A program made the position numbers and the translations under genes. Positions 42,401 to 62,630 of a DNA stretch of 64,000 bases are shown piece after piece (within the stretch, counting starts at the first letter, position 1; each line of letters begins with the position of its first letter). The notes beneath the pieces are model-generated. The model was not told the DNA's origin and made no database searches. It was given only the letters and a program-made list of their open reading frames with translations. This stretch comes from Pomphorhynchus laevis (taxonomy: Eukaryota > Acanthocephala > Palaeacanthocephala > Echinorhynchida > Pomphorhynchidae), in NCBI GenBank assembly GCA_012934845.2, contig WNNJ02001303.1, forward strand, positions 1 through 64,000. Direction: 5' to 3'.

Positions 42401-45400
42401 AAATGCAACAATTAAATATTCGCTAGCTTCGCTACTCCAGGTTTTTCATTTTTTCGATCACACACATTTTCAACTTGTACACTATTAGAATGTCATTCAC
42501 TTATACACTGCGGAAGAATTTCGCAGTTTTTCAGCCATTTTTAGGCCAATGATAATAGGTGGTCGTGTTTAGTTCTTATTTACACTGTATATCATTATAT
42601 ATCGAGCCGTTTTATTTCCTCGGTTTTTCATTTATCATAGCTTTTATAACCACTGCCAATAATTGTATATTTTGTCTCATCTTCCTTGGTTGTGCATTTC
42701 AACAATATGATTTACTTTGTCGGATACTGGTTTTTGTATAACGTAGTCGACCATACTTTATTTTAAGAGAGTGATATTAATGTCTAGAAAATGCACCCAA
42801 CCGCCTTACAGTGATGTAAATTTCAGTACTCCATATGCATTAAAGTATTTAAAAAATTATATGATTTGCGTTTCTCCATGTCTTCTTCTTATTCTTTGCC
42901 TTTTCTTGACAGGTCAGTGTAGGCGGTCGCTTGCAGGGGACGCCCTACTAACGTAGTTTGAGGTTTGTAGACTTTTCATTTGTTTAGGGTTGGAGCGGGA
43001 TTTCTACGGAGTAGATGCCCTTCCTAGTCTCAACCCTCCTTATTTTTCATCCGGGCTTGGGACCGGCATTGGCGGAGTTTTGGAAGGCAAACATGCTTAC
43101 TGTTACACCACCAACGCTTTTCCATGTGGCTATACCATAAAGATGTCATCCATATATCTTAAAAGGTGTGTCGGTTTGAATGCACACTTTTCCAGCGATA
43201 GTTTTTATACCGCACTATATAGATGTAAGCAGATGTTGAGGAGCATGGTGTGCCCATAACCATACCTTATATCTGTATGAAGTTACTAGATACAACGATT
43301 CTCTCTTTGTTGTTACTAGGATTGCATCTTTTGGAATATTCTGTTTTATATTTTCAAACTTTTTTAGAAAATCAAGTGATCTTGCCATATATGATGGAAT
43401 TCGTCGTATATGTTGAAATAGGGGCGTGTAATGACATTTTGTCGGAGTTCCGCTACTATTAAGTATTGGCCTTCCTCTAAACGGTCTGTAAGAAATATGT
43501 GTTTTTTGGTGGTGTTGAACCTTCACTGTTATCTTTTAGGAAATAGCGTTTATTGCAAAATAAGCTATTGATAAAAAAATTTGTAATGCTTCTTTAATAT
43601 TGTCTTGTGTACAAATTGCATATCCTACTGTATTTAGCTGCCATTCTCCCACATTTATGTATTCTATGCGACTCCGAGCAATTGATTTATTTCCTCTAGC
43701 ATACATCTTACTCTATTACACATGTTCGGCCTCTATTCCTGACTTGGTTTAGTTTCATTTATTTGTTCCATACTTTCCTGCTATTTCATTTTATGCTTCT
43801 GGTTTAATTTTATGACGTCTAACACGTCATATACTTTTCGTCTTAAAAATTTTGCGACATCATATTTTTAAATTCTTTATTAACTAAAATTAAGCCCAAA
43901 ATTTAGAGTTTCTCTAAGTTTCTAATGCTTTTAGCATTCAAGATTATAATTACCGTTCTTCTATTCGATCCAGCAAATAATGTGTAATTAAAAATCAAAA
44001 TCTGCAAATGATTCTTTAATTGTCTTTAAAGAGAAAATTTGTATCGAAACGTGAGCGTTTCTACACTTAATAAAATGACGAAATATCCCTTCAGCCATTA
44101 TATATCAATTAAGTGATTTCTATCTTAACACCATCATCAACTGTCAAAATTGATGATGGTGTGAAAGTCAAGGATTCGTAATAAATATTGTATTTTTAGT
44201 GCGATTTAGTACGATTTAATTACACGGAAATTATAAAATATAAAATAATTTTTATATGAAAATTATAAAATAGTCACGTTATAAAATATTTATATAGAAA
44301 TTTAAATTGAAGTATAATATAAATTAAAAGGATATTGAAAGTCACGGTTTGACTTATTGGTATGCGATAGACAACTACGATGACATTTATGGAGATTCAA
44401 TTTCACTTAAAAAAGGCGATCAAGTTTTGGTAAGATGCAGTAATAAGTAATCAAACGTTTTTTAATCTTTTACTTTGTAAGTAAGGTTCTGCATAAGACA
44501 AGCACTGGATGGTGGAGAGTGAAAATAAAGAATCGAGAAGGCTGGGCTCCGTCATCTTATTTGTCGGTATGTATCGTGTGTAGATTTTTTATAGTCAATT
44601 TCACAATAAATATCATAAAGAATTTAAACAAAAATTTTACGAGATTATTCTTGTAATTATTTTAATTCGTATCCTGACTTTAACTGAATGGATAACGCTA
44701 CTAATAAAGCTAGTAATAACAAGCTTTACTAATAGTAAAAAGTGAAAATTAGTGAAAATGAATATTTCTCAAGATGCTAACAGAAGTTAGCGAAATATCA
44801 AAAATAATTTCTTCTTTATTTTGATAAATAATAAATTTATAATAATTAATTATAATTATTATAATATTATATATTTATATTTATTATTATTTATATTAAT
44901 AATATAATATTTATTATTTTATATATTTGATAAAAGCTCGAATATGATTACTTTAGTAAGCTGATTAATAGTGAAAGCTCGAATATATCTAAGATAAAAT
45001 TTGGAAAGATTATATATTTGATAAAATTAAAAATAAAATGAAAATAACAAACAATTATAAAAGGAAAGATAAAATTAATAAAGATATGTATAAAGAACTT
45101 ACTAAATTAAAGGATAACTATATAATAACAACTATTGATAAAGCTAGTAATAACTTTGTCTTCATATGCAAAAAGCTTTATTATGATATACTAATGAAAG
45201 AGGTTAATTCTAATGATTTAAATGTAAATCCAACATATGAACGTAGTGAGTTGAGTTTAGAAACAATTATTACAAGTCACTGTTCTATAATGGATAAAAA
45301 GGGTATAAAGGTTGAATTAGATAATAAAACTATACCTATATTATATTGGAATCCAAAATTACATAAAAATCCAATAAAACCTAGGTTCATATGTAGTGCG

Positions 45401-48400
45401 TTTAAATGTACATTAAAACCACTTTCTGTCTATATGAATAAAATACTTCAAGCAGTTAAAACATTAAAAAATTGTAAAGTAAACAAATATTAGTAATATT
45501 AGTTACTAATACTATTATAAAACACAATTTCATGTATTAAATATTATATTATCACAATATTATATTAATATTATAATATTAATATGTATTTAATATTAAT
45601 ATTTAATATTTGATATTATAATATTATCTAATATATTATAATATATTAGATATAAGAAAATATATTTTTGAAAATATTTAAAACGTAAAAATGGGTTTTA
45701 TGTTATGTTATCCGATATATCGATGATGTATGTAGCATTAAATATCCACGTAGCTTTAAAATATTTAAAATATTAAATGTTTGAATATATTGATGATATG
45801 TGAATTTAACTCTAATAATTTCTACTCACGAAGTGAACAAATTTATCCAGGTAGCCTTATTCTTAATAAAACTATTATTTATGATATCAAGATATGAACA
45901 TTAAATAAACATTAACTATAACTACTATTAATTTATATCGTAAAGATGACATATTTAAATTTACAAGAAACATATTTTTATATGAGCATTTATGCATACC
46001 ATATAATATAAAATATAATACATCAAATAATGAAATTTTAAGAATTGCAACGATGTGTAACGCTATCGTCTTTCATTTAGAAAATGACGTGGTACAAGGA
46101 ATTGGCAGAAGTAGTATAATACATAATAAACAACTATATTATAATAATCCAGTTGAACGCAATCCAAGAAGTCATAGTGATAAAATGAATAGGAAAAATA
46201 GAGTTAAAAATATTTAAAAAAGATATGTATATAAATGAACAATTAGAAATATTAAAACAACTTTTAAGAGATAATAAGCTGAAAGATCTTTATGTAAATA
46301 TAAAAATTATTTCAAAAAATATGGTGTTCAATAAATTAAAGTAGCCCAATTATAGCTGACTTGTTTTTAAGCTTTATAGAATATGAATTTGTTCATAACT
46401 GTAAAAACTAAATCTAAACAATATAAATATATGAAATATATGTTTCGATACATTGATGATATATGTGTATTTAATTCTAATAATTTTTATTCAATTAGTG
46501 AGCACATTTATCCAGAAAGCCTTATTCTTAACAAAACCAATATTAATGATAAAGAAGGTGTATATCTAGATATGAACATTAAATTAACATTAACTAAAAC
46601 TACTATTAATTTATATCGTAAAGATGGCATATTTAAATTTACAAAAAACTTAATTAATTCAGCGAAATATTATAATATTACCTAAAGATTTTACGTTTTA
46701 TTTGTAATTTAATTTTGTTTTATTTAATTGTAGACATCAATCATTAATTATTTAACATCAATTAAAACTACTTTTAATTTATATCGTAAAGATGACATTT
46801 AAATTTACAAGAAACATATTTTTGCATATTTTTAAACGGACGTCGTAAAAAATAAAAATTCAATTGTTTCTCCTTCGATCAGTTAATATTGGTTTTATTA
46901 AGAATGAGGCTACCCGGATAAAACTTTTTAGATAATTTTGTTCTCTTATTGAATAAAAATTGCTAGAATTAAATACACATATATCATCAATATATAGAAA
47001 CATATTTCATGCATTCCATATAATATAAAATATAATACATTAAATAGTTAAATTTTATAAATTGCTATCATATGACTTTCTTCATAGATAGGTAAGATTT
47101 CTACCACTATACCTCGACTAAACGTAGTAGCGGGGCAAAATACACGCTAATGATGTATTTCCGCTGATGTAATTTGATTATCTTGTATCTAATTCTAATA
47201 CGAAGTAAATTATTTATTATCCATCAATAAAAATTTTTTACATAAGCATTCATGCATACCATATAATATTAATACATTGAATAATACAATTTTAAGAATT
47301 GTAATTTTAAAATCATTTAAAAATCACATTTTTTAATCGCTTTAACCCTTAAATAAAAGAATTTGAAGACTTTGAATGAATACTAGTATAATATTTGCTT
47401 CATTTGTATCGTATGATTATAAAGGTCCATCTATTAAGGCAACAGTTACTTCCCTGAAGATTTTGACGTTACCTAAATATCGCGGTATCCTAGAATCGCA
47501 GAAATTCGCAGGCGTTGGGCACGTAGAATACTATGACTCTTTGAGGTACTATTTATAATATCAGTTTTGACGATACACGAGGATTCATTACCAATTTATT
47601 CATTTATTCATACTGATAAACTGGATGGTAATAAAGTCCCAATTATATACTAAAATGCCTGTTGATAGACTAGTCGAGTGGATTGTGAAAATTCTTCCAG
47701 CTTCGTTCTCATTATAAATATCGTGACATTCTGATGTTTTTGCAAACTGTCAGATTTTCGATGAGGATTGTGTTAGCAATAAAAATATCGAATGAATAAT
47801 TGCATACACGAGCGAGTATCATCATTTGGTCGGCTTCATTTGGTCGGCTGCCTTAGGCAGCAGAGGAAAATTTCAGCAGATCATTAAAGGACCGAAACAC
47901 GAAAGGTAGGCGTAGGCTCACTGCTGATGAGGTCCACCTTCGCTGATTGTAGTGTACAGTGCTGCATCTATGATTAAAGAATTCACACGAGGATAATTTA
48001 TGAAGCCGACCAAATGAGAATAAAAATATCATTATTAATCAAACTTGCTTTCTGTGATCCTGGTTGGATAATGCATTCTAGCTAAATGTTATGTTAAAAA
48101 TAAAAGTCGACAATTGAGCTTGTAATTTGTCGAACTTTCTAAACTTTTAATAATTCTCTGTACTCGATTTATACTTACTCTATTTATATATCTAGATATG
48201 AGCATTAAATTAACATCAATTAAAACAACTTACTCGATCTGGTGTCAGATATTTAATTATTTAATTAACGTTTATCTACTTAACGTTCATTTTAATCTGC
48301 CATATTTGATTAAACTTTTAGGCAAACCTACCGGCAAAAGAATTACTTACAATGGTTGAGTCAAGCGATTACTACTTTGACGAAAGAGAAAAAAATACAA

Positions 48401-48732
48401 AGTTGCGAAGTTCACTTCGAGCTGATAATTCTTCATTAAATAAGAGTACTAAGCTAGGATATATTGAAAGTCAAAGAGTTCCATATAAGAGTCCGTCCAT
48501 TCTAGCAAAATCACGTTATCTACACCAGAACAGAATGATTGGTGAAAATCTTGTCAATACCGCATTGAATGATTTCACATCATCCGTAATGCACGAATTG
48601 AAGAGCAAGTTAACTTTACAAAATAAGGAGGATAATTGCCAGTCGAAACAGAATAAAGGATGTGTAACATCGAATAGTGTTTCTGCGGATAACAAGATCT
48701 ACGTTCTTGTAAAACAGAAAACTGTGCTGTAG
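30065..48732 (+). CDS. Host gene: multi-SH3 adaptor, p47phox/TKS (SH3PXD2)-like
   Basis: Eight exons: 30065-30219, 30271-30402, 33576-33687, 33749-33831, 37873-37994, 44331-44429, 44486-44566, 48322-48732. Every splice phase agrees, giving 397 residues to the stop. Three SH3 domains: CIRKFDAQ ... SGWWLVYS ... VPGSYL; MKAYTAQRIDELSL ... DGWWTVSK ... FPAMFL; YAIDNYDDIYGDSISL ... TGWWRVKI ... APSSYL. A basic Ser/Arg linker lies between SH3-2 and SH3-3, and a charged low-complexity tail ends the protein. The tandem first two SH3s and the ELSL ... VVEV pattern are those of NADPH-oxidase organisers and TKS scaffolds, which recruit partners to the membrane and, for TKS, act downstream of Src. A PX domain is expected upstream but was not found. 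Whether 30065 is an internal exon or the ATG at 30096 is the start is open. Confidence 0.85.
30966..31936 (-). mobile_element. CR1/Jockey-like LINE, copy G (5'-truncated, antisense in intron)
   Basis: Minus-strand copy of the element C family, truncated within RT motif B. The ATT-type tail and the 3' UTR with GCTCTTTTGCTGCTGTTGTA are present. No stop in about 290 codons and only scattered differences from copy C: the youngest LINE here. It lies in an intron of the SH3 gene, in antisense. Confidence 0.9.
31055..31936 (-). CDS. CR1 copy G: RT palm to C-terminus
   Basis: Open from QGSVLSPLLF (motif B) through LYADDLKIW (C), LVLNPDKSKHM (D), FQDLGVIV (E) and the thumb to the stop. Residues before QGSV (to 32,038) come from flanking DNA. 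Compared with copy C it has no frame change near the C-terminus (KKSLKSSDLMFVW). Confidence 0.85.
   Translation of the reverse strand, partial: AQGSVLSPLLFIIYINELTTAISSPCGLYADDLKIWRPIIDSRDPMILQRDIDNIKVWCNQRGLVLNPDKSKHMRIGHLHINSSYTIDGREIETVPQFQDLGVIVNRSLSTIPHTSHTVAKCRRILGLIRRTIGQLDASSFKLIYNAYVLSLMRYASPACHPQTTTEMNMYESILRKATHLVPTQRKLSFIFRLHALGVTTVKKSLKSSDLMFVWTTLNVQKGQREHVCRKLFELRNSNRLRGHHLTLKTHIRPRRFNTIVNRKWKSWNKILSQVVSASSILSFKRRVKNVLT
32040..33575. other. Intron sequence without recognised features
   Basis: AT-rich intron of the SH3 gene, rich in TTAATTAAT near 33,470-33,540. No open frame or element recognised. Confidence 0.5.
33576..33831 (+). CDS. SH3 domain 2 (exons 33576-33687 and 33749-33831)
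   Basis: A 61-bp intron interrupts after GWWTV; the phase-matched acceptor CTGTCAG at 33748 gives WWTVSKRSNQGKFPAMFL. The last groove residue is Phe (AMF) rather than Tyr. The 3.2-kb intron upstream carries an antisense CR1 copy. Confidence 0.85.
34040..34740 (+). repeat. Three partial tandem PLE RT segments
   Basis: The segment AGTAATAACTTTGTCTTCAT with its surroundings occurs three times (about 34,050-34,280; 34,285-34,446; 34,575-34,735), always from the KMKITNNYKRKD/YIITTID region of PLE RT. Short unrelated sequence (34,450-34,570) separates the second and third. All are broken. Confidence 0.8.
34800..36400 (-). mobile_element. Penelope-like elements, copies 3 and 4 (fragments)
   Basis: Two minus-strand pieces: 34,800-35,350 (3' region plus thumb, NIKLTLTKTTINLYRKDD) and about 35,456-36,400 (thumb, then degraded RT including remains of the motif A region TNLDLVDIKEAL at about 36,330). 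Heavily broken, with AT-rich expansions between. Confidence 0.7.
36430..37345 (+). mobile_element. Penelope-like element, copy 5 (RT C-terminal part and 3' end)
   Basis: Plus-strand copy starting at the [12 protein letters not shown] region, with FRYIDDICV at about 36,515-36,550, the thumb at 36,640-36,940 and a full 3' region ending AAATACGTAGACTCACTTAG at about 37,321-37,340. It holds the best-preserved pseudoknot block (37,059-37,138). The flank 37,345-37,872 is AT-rich intron with nothing recognised. Confidence 0.8.
37873..37994 (+). CDS. Basic Ser/Arg linker exon
   Basis: Encodes about 41 residues (LIRSHSRRSTLF, KRTSKRYSRSSDTLRL) between acceptor CTCGCAG and donor ACG|GTAATA; phase fits both neighbours. 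Repeated R-x-x-S motifs suggest basophilic kinase sites, comparable in place to the polybasic region of p47phox (inference). No paralogue in the window. Confidence 0.75.
38320..38667 (+). other. PLE leader
   Basis: Non-coding leader shared with 25,108-25,403. Contains a perfect 12-bp palindrome (ACGTGATCACGT), a GC-rich block absent from the other copy, and a hairpin GGTG-GCGA-CACC directly followed by GAAA, as in stem II of a hammerhead; the CTGATGA partner is not recognisable upstream (CTAAACTA instead). Confidence 0.6.
38668..39930 (+). CDS. PLE protein: N-terminal GIY-YIG endonuclease and linker
   Basis: 420 codons, open. GIY-YIG: G35-V-V-Y38, cysteines 42 and 44 between the two halves, H48-I-G50, R59, H63, and a downstream Glu with FWIKTLN...PLGLND. 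Residues about 150-400 are a Lys/Asn-rich linker that leads into RT (LGRKICNYNKEL). In canonical Penelope/Athena elements the endonuclease, when present, is C-terminal; here it is first, as in the Naiad/Chlamys group. The frame is truncated just before RT core motifs. Translation is strongly Asn-biased because of AT content. Confidence 0.85.
   Translation: MYSCDVINNNCIVSNTTNKCFSLNINNNCNCNTAGVVYLIQCTCGLQHIGKTYQMLKTRFRQHIYNIQHNSQTIFHKHMRLIGHDIKNCQLFILEHIIEENISILNQKLLEKEDFWIKTLNSMYPLGLNDVVQGIGRSSIIHNKQLYYNNPFKRKPRSHGDKRNRKNRVKNIKKDMYINEQLEILKQLLSDNKLKDLYVNIRSFFKDIICSINQKLINDYDRLSCIIDSYCNTKYYNRTINVNNNNRKYILTINFINKCVDNINIAGLLNNSKSKKIIGSDLSKYIPKIRYKLLPPLGRKICNYNKELKSICNDNIRNIMETECNCKSLSFDKINEHICTHNLELIENCELRKLLSKRYKYRSNNNNDKNKIYNSLYNNLNDYFSKLINSESTNISKINIWKDYIFDKIKNKMKITNNYN
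39961..40050. repeat. AT microsatellite
   Basis: Irregular TATATA sequence just after the truncated PLE ORF. Confidence 0.85.
40085..40618. mobile_element. Foldback/MITE-like element with ~80-bp terminal inverted repeats
   Basis: The left arm (40,085-40,165; TGCATGATGACATGTGATTA..., AGGCAACTCTCGCCATTCGT) is inverted at about 40,538-40,618. Nested inside are a second inverted pair (ATTAAAACCACCGACAAGC at about 40,368 / about 40,493) and a 32-bp palindrome at about 40,415-40,446 (TTAAGGGATCTTTT...). No coding capacity, about 535 bp. An extra copy of the right terminus follows at 40,627-40,652. Target duplication not resolved. Most likely a non-autonomous DNA transposon. Confidence 0.75.
40980..41680 (+). 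repeat. Hammerhead-like repeat, copy 6, split by a LINE tail
   Basis: Plus-strand unit with a good core: GAACC-GAAAC-GTGAA-ACGTA-GG, hairpin TATTG-GAT-CAATA, CTGATGA (41,055-41,061), GGCCC. Stem III is a perfect ACGT/ACGT. Stem II is weak here (GAACC against GGCCC). The right part of the unit resumes at about 41,495 after a family J LINE tail. Confidence 0.75.
41268..41490 (-). mobile_element. Family J LINE 3' tail inside the hammerhead-like repeat
   Basis: Reverse complement of 25,850-25,945 plus a longer middle part. It carries an 8-bp hairpin (AACTTTCG-TCAT-CGAAAGTT). The repeat sequence TTTGATAATAG flanks it on both sides, as expected of a duplication at insertion. Confidence 0.75.
41865..42800. 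repeat. Diverged tandem duplication, ~0.45-kb units
   Basis: Two related stretches (about 41,865-42,390 and 42,395-42,800) share TCGAATACTGGCTTTTGCAT versus TCGGATACTGGTTTTTGTAT and AATTTCGCAG blocks. No coding motif. Function unknown. Confidence 0.6.
42800..44330. other. Intron with a GC-richer island and a strong hairpin
   Basis: An island at about 42,905-43,110 (GATGCCCTTCCTAGTCTCAA, ATCCGGGCTTGGGACCGGCA) looks like the 3' end of a widespread retroelement, but I cannot name it from sequence alone. At 44,129-44,161 a 12-bp perfect hairpin (CACCATCATCAA / TTGATGATGGTG). The remainder is AT-rich with nothing recognised. Confidence 0.4.
44331..44566 (+). CDS. SH3 domain 3 (exons 44331-44429 and 44486-44566)
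   Basis: A 56-bp intron separates GDQVL from VLHKTSTGWW. The acceptor of the first exon (AAATTAAAAG) is purine-rich, but the phase and domain continuity are exact. WAPSSYL is the textbook SH3 end. The 6.3-kb intron upstream holds the permuted PLE, a foldback element and a hammerhead-like repeat. Confidence 0.88.
44940..45493 (+). mobile_element. Penelope-like element, copy 7 (linker end and RT N-terminal half)
   Basis: The first 100 bp repeat the end of the copy 6 ORF (DYFSKLINSES region), then continue into RT. This overlap shows by direct comparison that GIY-YIG and RT belong to one element, in that order. Confidence 0.85.
45038..45493 (+). CDS. PLE reverse transcriptase N-terminal part
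   Basis: 151 open codons: YIITTIDKASNNFVFICKK (RT1), IPILYWNPKLHKNPIKPRFI (RT2, with the PLE-type K-x-H-K-x-P-x-x-x-R), CSAFKCTLKPLSVYMNKIL (RT2a/3). It ends before motif A. The catalytic Asp pair lies on other fragments. Confidence 0.8.
   Translation: MKITNNYKRKDKINKDMYKELTKLKDNYIITTIDKASNNFVFICKKLYYDILMKEVNSNDLNVNPTYERSELSLETIITSHCSIMDKKGIKVELDNKTIPILYWNPKLHKNPIKPRFICSAFKCTLKPLSVYMNKILQAVKTLKNCKVNKY
45690..46340 (+). mobile_element. PLE pieces: RT thumb, then linker
   Basis: 45,690-46,080 is decayed RT (YIDDM-like and TTINLYRKDDIFKFTRN-type sequence). 46,083-46,330 is the DVVQGIGRSSIIHNKQLYYN linker, which precedes RT in copy 6. The order is scrambled, so these are separate broken insertions or a rearrangement. 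Confidence 0.75.
46350..46700 (+). mobile_element. PLE RT motif C and thumb fragment
   Basis: 100-codon frame from 46,383: [18 protein letters not shown] (motif C), LILNKTNINDKEGVYLDMNI, LTLTKTTINLYRKDGIFKF. Catalytic Asp pair intact; both ends truncated. Confidence 0.8.
46700..47330. mobile_element. Short PLE scraps in both orientations
   Basis: Plus-strand thumb scrap (46,780-46,830), minus-strand scrap with the motif C region (46,880-47,000), and 3'-region remains (47,095-47,240; GTAGCGGGGCAAAATACACG). All under 150 bp. Confidence 0.6.
47330..47821. other. Intron, no recognised gene
   Basis: A 60-codon frame at 47,376 has no motif. Nothing else supported. Confidence 0.4.
47822..48017 (+). 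repeat. Hammerhead-like unit bounded by an 18-bp perfect inverted repeat
   Basis: TCATTTGGTCGGCTTCAT (47,822-47,839) is exactly inverted at 48,000-48,017. Inside: a GCTGCC-TTA-GGCAGC hairpin, then GGACC-GAAAC ... GTA-GG ... CTGATGA-GGTCC (about 47,890-47,935) with a perfect 5-bp stem II. Stem III is short (2 bp) and stem I is weak. It sits in the last intron of the SH3 gene, sense strand. The rest of that intron (48,018-48,321) is AT-rich and empty. Confidence 0.75.
48322..48732 (+). CDS. Terminal exon of the multi-SH3 gene
   Basis: Acceptor ACTTTTAG at 48321; 136 residues then TAG. Begins ANLPAKELLTMV, continues with SSDYYFDERE and Ser/Lys-rich sequence without a domain. Nothing here looks like a fourth SH3, which TKS proteins have. 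A possible poly(A) signal lies 144 bp after the stop. Confidence 0.8.
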   Translation, partial: ANLPAKELLTMVESSDYYFDEREKNTKLRSSLRADNSSLNKSTKLGYIESQRVPYKSPSILAKSRYLHQNRMIGENLVNTALNDFTSSVMHELKSKLTLQNKEDNCQSKQNKGCVTSNSVSADNKIYVLVKQKTVL

Positions 48733-50452
48733 TTTTAAAAAGGAAATTAGCACAATCCTCTCGAATGCTCAATTTTGTAAATACAACTTTTCTGTTTTGT
48801 TACTTTGAATATTATTTGTGTATCTTTACGATACCATTTCTTTTCATTTTGGTGACAAGCTTGTCAAGTTGCTGTAATAAAAACATCACAATTATAAAAT
48901 CAAAATTTATTTACAAATAACATAACACCGTCTAGACAAAAGTAAAATTTACAAGTTTTCACAAGTTGTCTAAATGTTTCACAACTTGTCGGATAACTTG
49001 AGAGGTTCTGCGCATTCTAGATCTTGCCAAACGTTCGATAAATTTCGATTGTGAAATTTAGATCGAAAAGTCCATGCAAAGATCATATTTTATGGTATTG
49101 TCTCAAAGGATGCATCTCTGTCGTCTTTCGAAGATGCAGATGTGTCGTCTTGATTTCTAATCTATATACTACACGCATTATAGCATCTTGTTGTTTGTCG
49201 CTAACACGTTATCAACTTTTAACTTCTTATTAACACTTTTAATTTTAAATACCGTATAAAATATACAGAGATAATTAACAAAGGTTGAAATGAGTCATTG
49301 ACTGTGTTCACCTGGTCAGAAACTTGTGTCAATGGCAAGTTAACCTCACAACTTCCAATGTTAACTGATGGTATCTATCTGGGTGACCTATAAGTCACCG
49401 ACGACAGTACACCTCTGTGACTTGTAGCATGGACTAGTCTCAAAGTCTCAAGACTAGTCTCATGGACTAGTCACAAAACAAACTGTGATTTATCATATTA
49501 AAATATGTATTATATATTTTTAATATGCTTTATGTTAAAATGATCATAACTTTGGAAATTATTGTAAGATCATTAGTCGCTCGAAGCGACTTGATGATTG
49601 ATTGTTAGCTCAATATTTATCAAATTTATGAATATTTTATTAAAATATATAATATTTAAATTATATATTATATAATTTATCAATATTTATGAAATTTATG
49701 ATGGATATATTTATAATATATAAAATATGTAATTATAATATATTTTTTATAATATATGTATTATATAATACTTAAATAAATATAATATAATGAAATAATA
49801 TGTACTAATTAATATGTATTATATATTATAATATATTATTATATATTATATAATATTTATGCGATCAAGGAAACACGCGAAACTTTAGTGTGTTCTGAAA
49901 CAGTAATTCCTGATAATAGCAGAAGCTATTGAAATATTGGACTAAATCCTTTTGAATCAATTTTTGTTTCTTTGATTCCATTCTAGTGTTGCTGAGAGTC
50001 GGAAGATTTCCCCGACATATTCACTTTTTTGAAAATATCCATTTTTTTTCTTTTAATTGTAATTATTTATAGAATGGATCTAAAGAAACGAGAATTTATT
50101 CGATAAAAAGGTTCAGTTCATTATTTCAATAGCAAAGGTTTAGTCCAATATTTCAATAGCTGTTGCTATCATCAAAACCTTTTAAATTCCCGATGATAAG
50201 GAACTTTTAATATGAAAACGTTTATTGCTGCTCATGATTAATCTTTTGTGGCAAAGCATTAAGTTAGTTAGCAAACGGATATATTTTCACAAACAATAAA
50301 TACAATTAAGCGACAATGGGGATTTAAGGATAGCTATTTAATAAAACATATTTAAACAATTACAGCTTAACAAAATTCACTAGAGATTCAGCAATAACTA
50401 TGTAAATCCACAATGTATATTAATTCACATTTGTAATTGATTTCATCAATTC
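48733..50452. other. Space between two convergent host genes
   Basis: Both 3' UTRs must lie here. Very AT-rich between 49,500 and 49,860 (TATAATATA runs). Near 49,410-49,475 CTAGTCTCA is repeated several times. No third gene seen. Confidence 0.5.
48876..48881 (+). terminator. Possible poly(A) signal of the multi-SH3 gene
   Basis: AATAAA 144 bp after the stop codon, in the usual range for a 3' UTR. AT-rich context makes chance matches likely. Confidence 0.4.
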
Positions 50453-62630
<12,178 letters not shown>

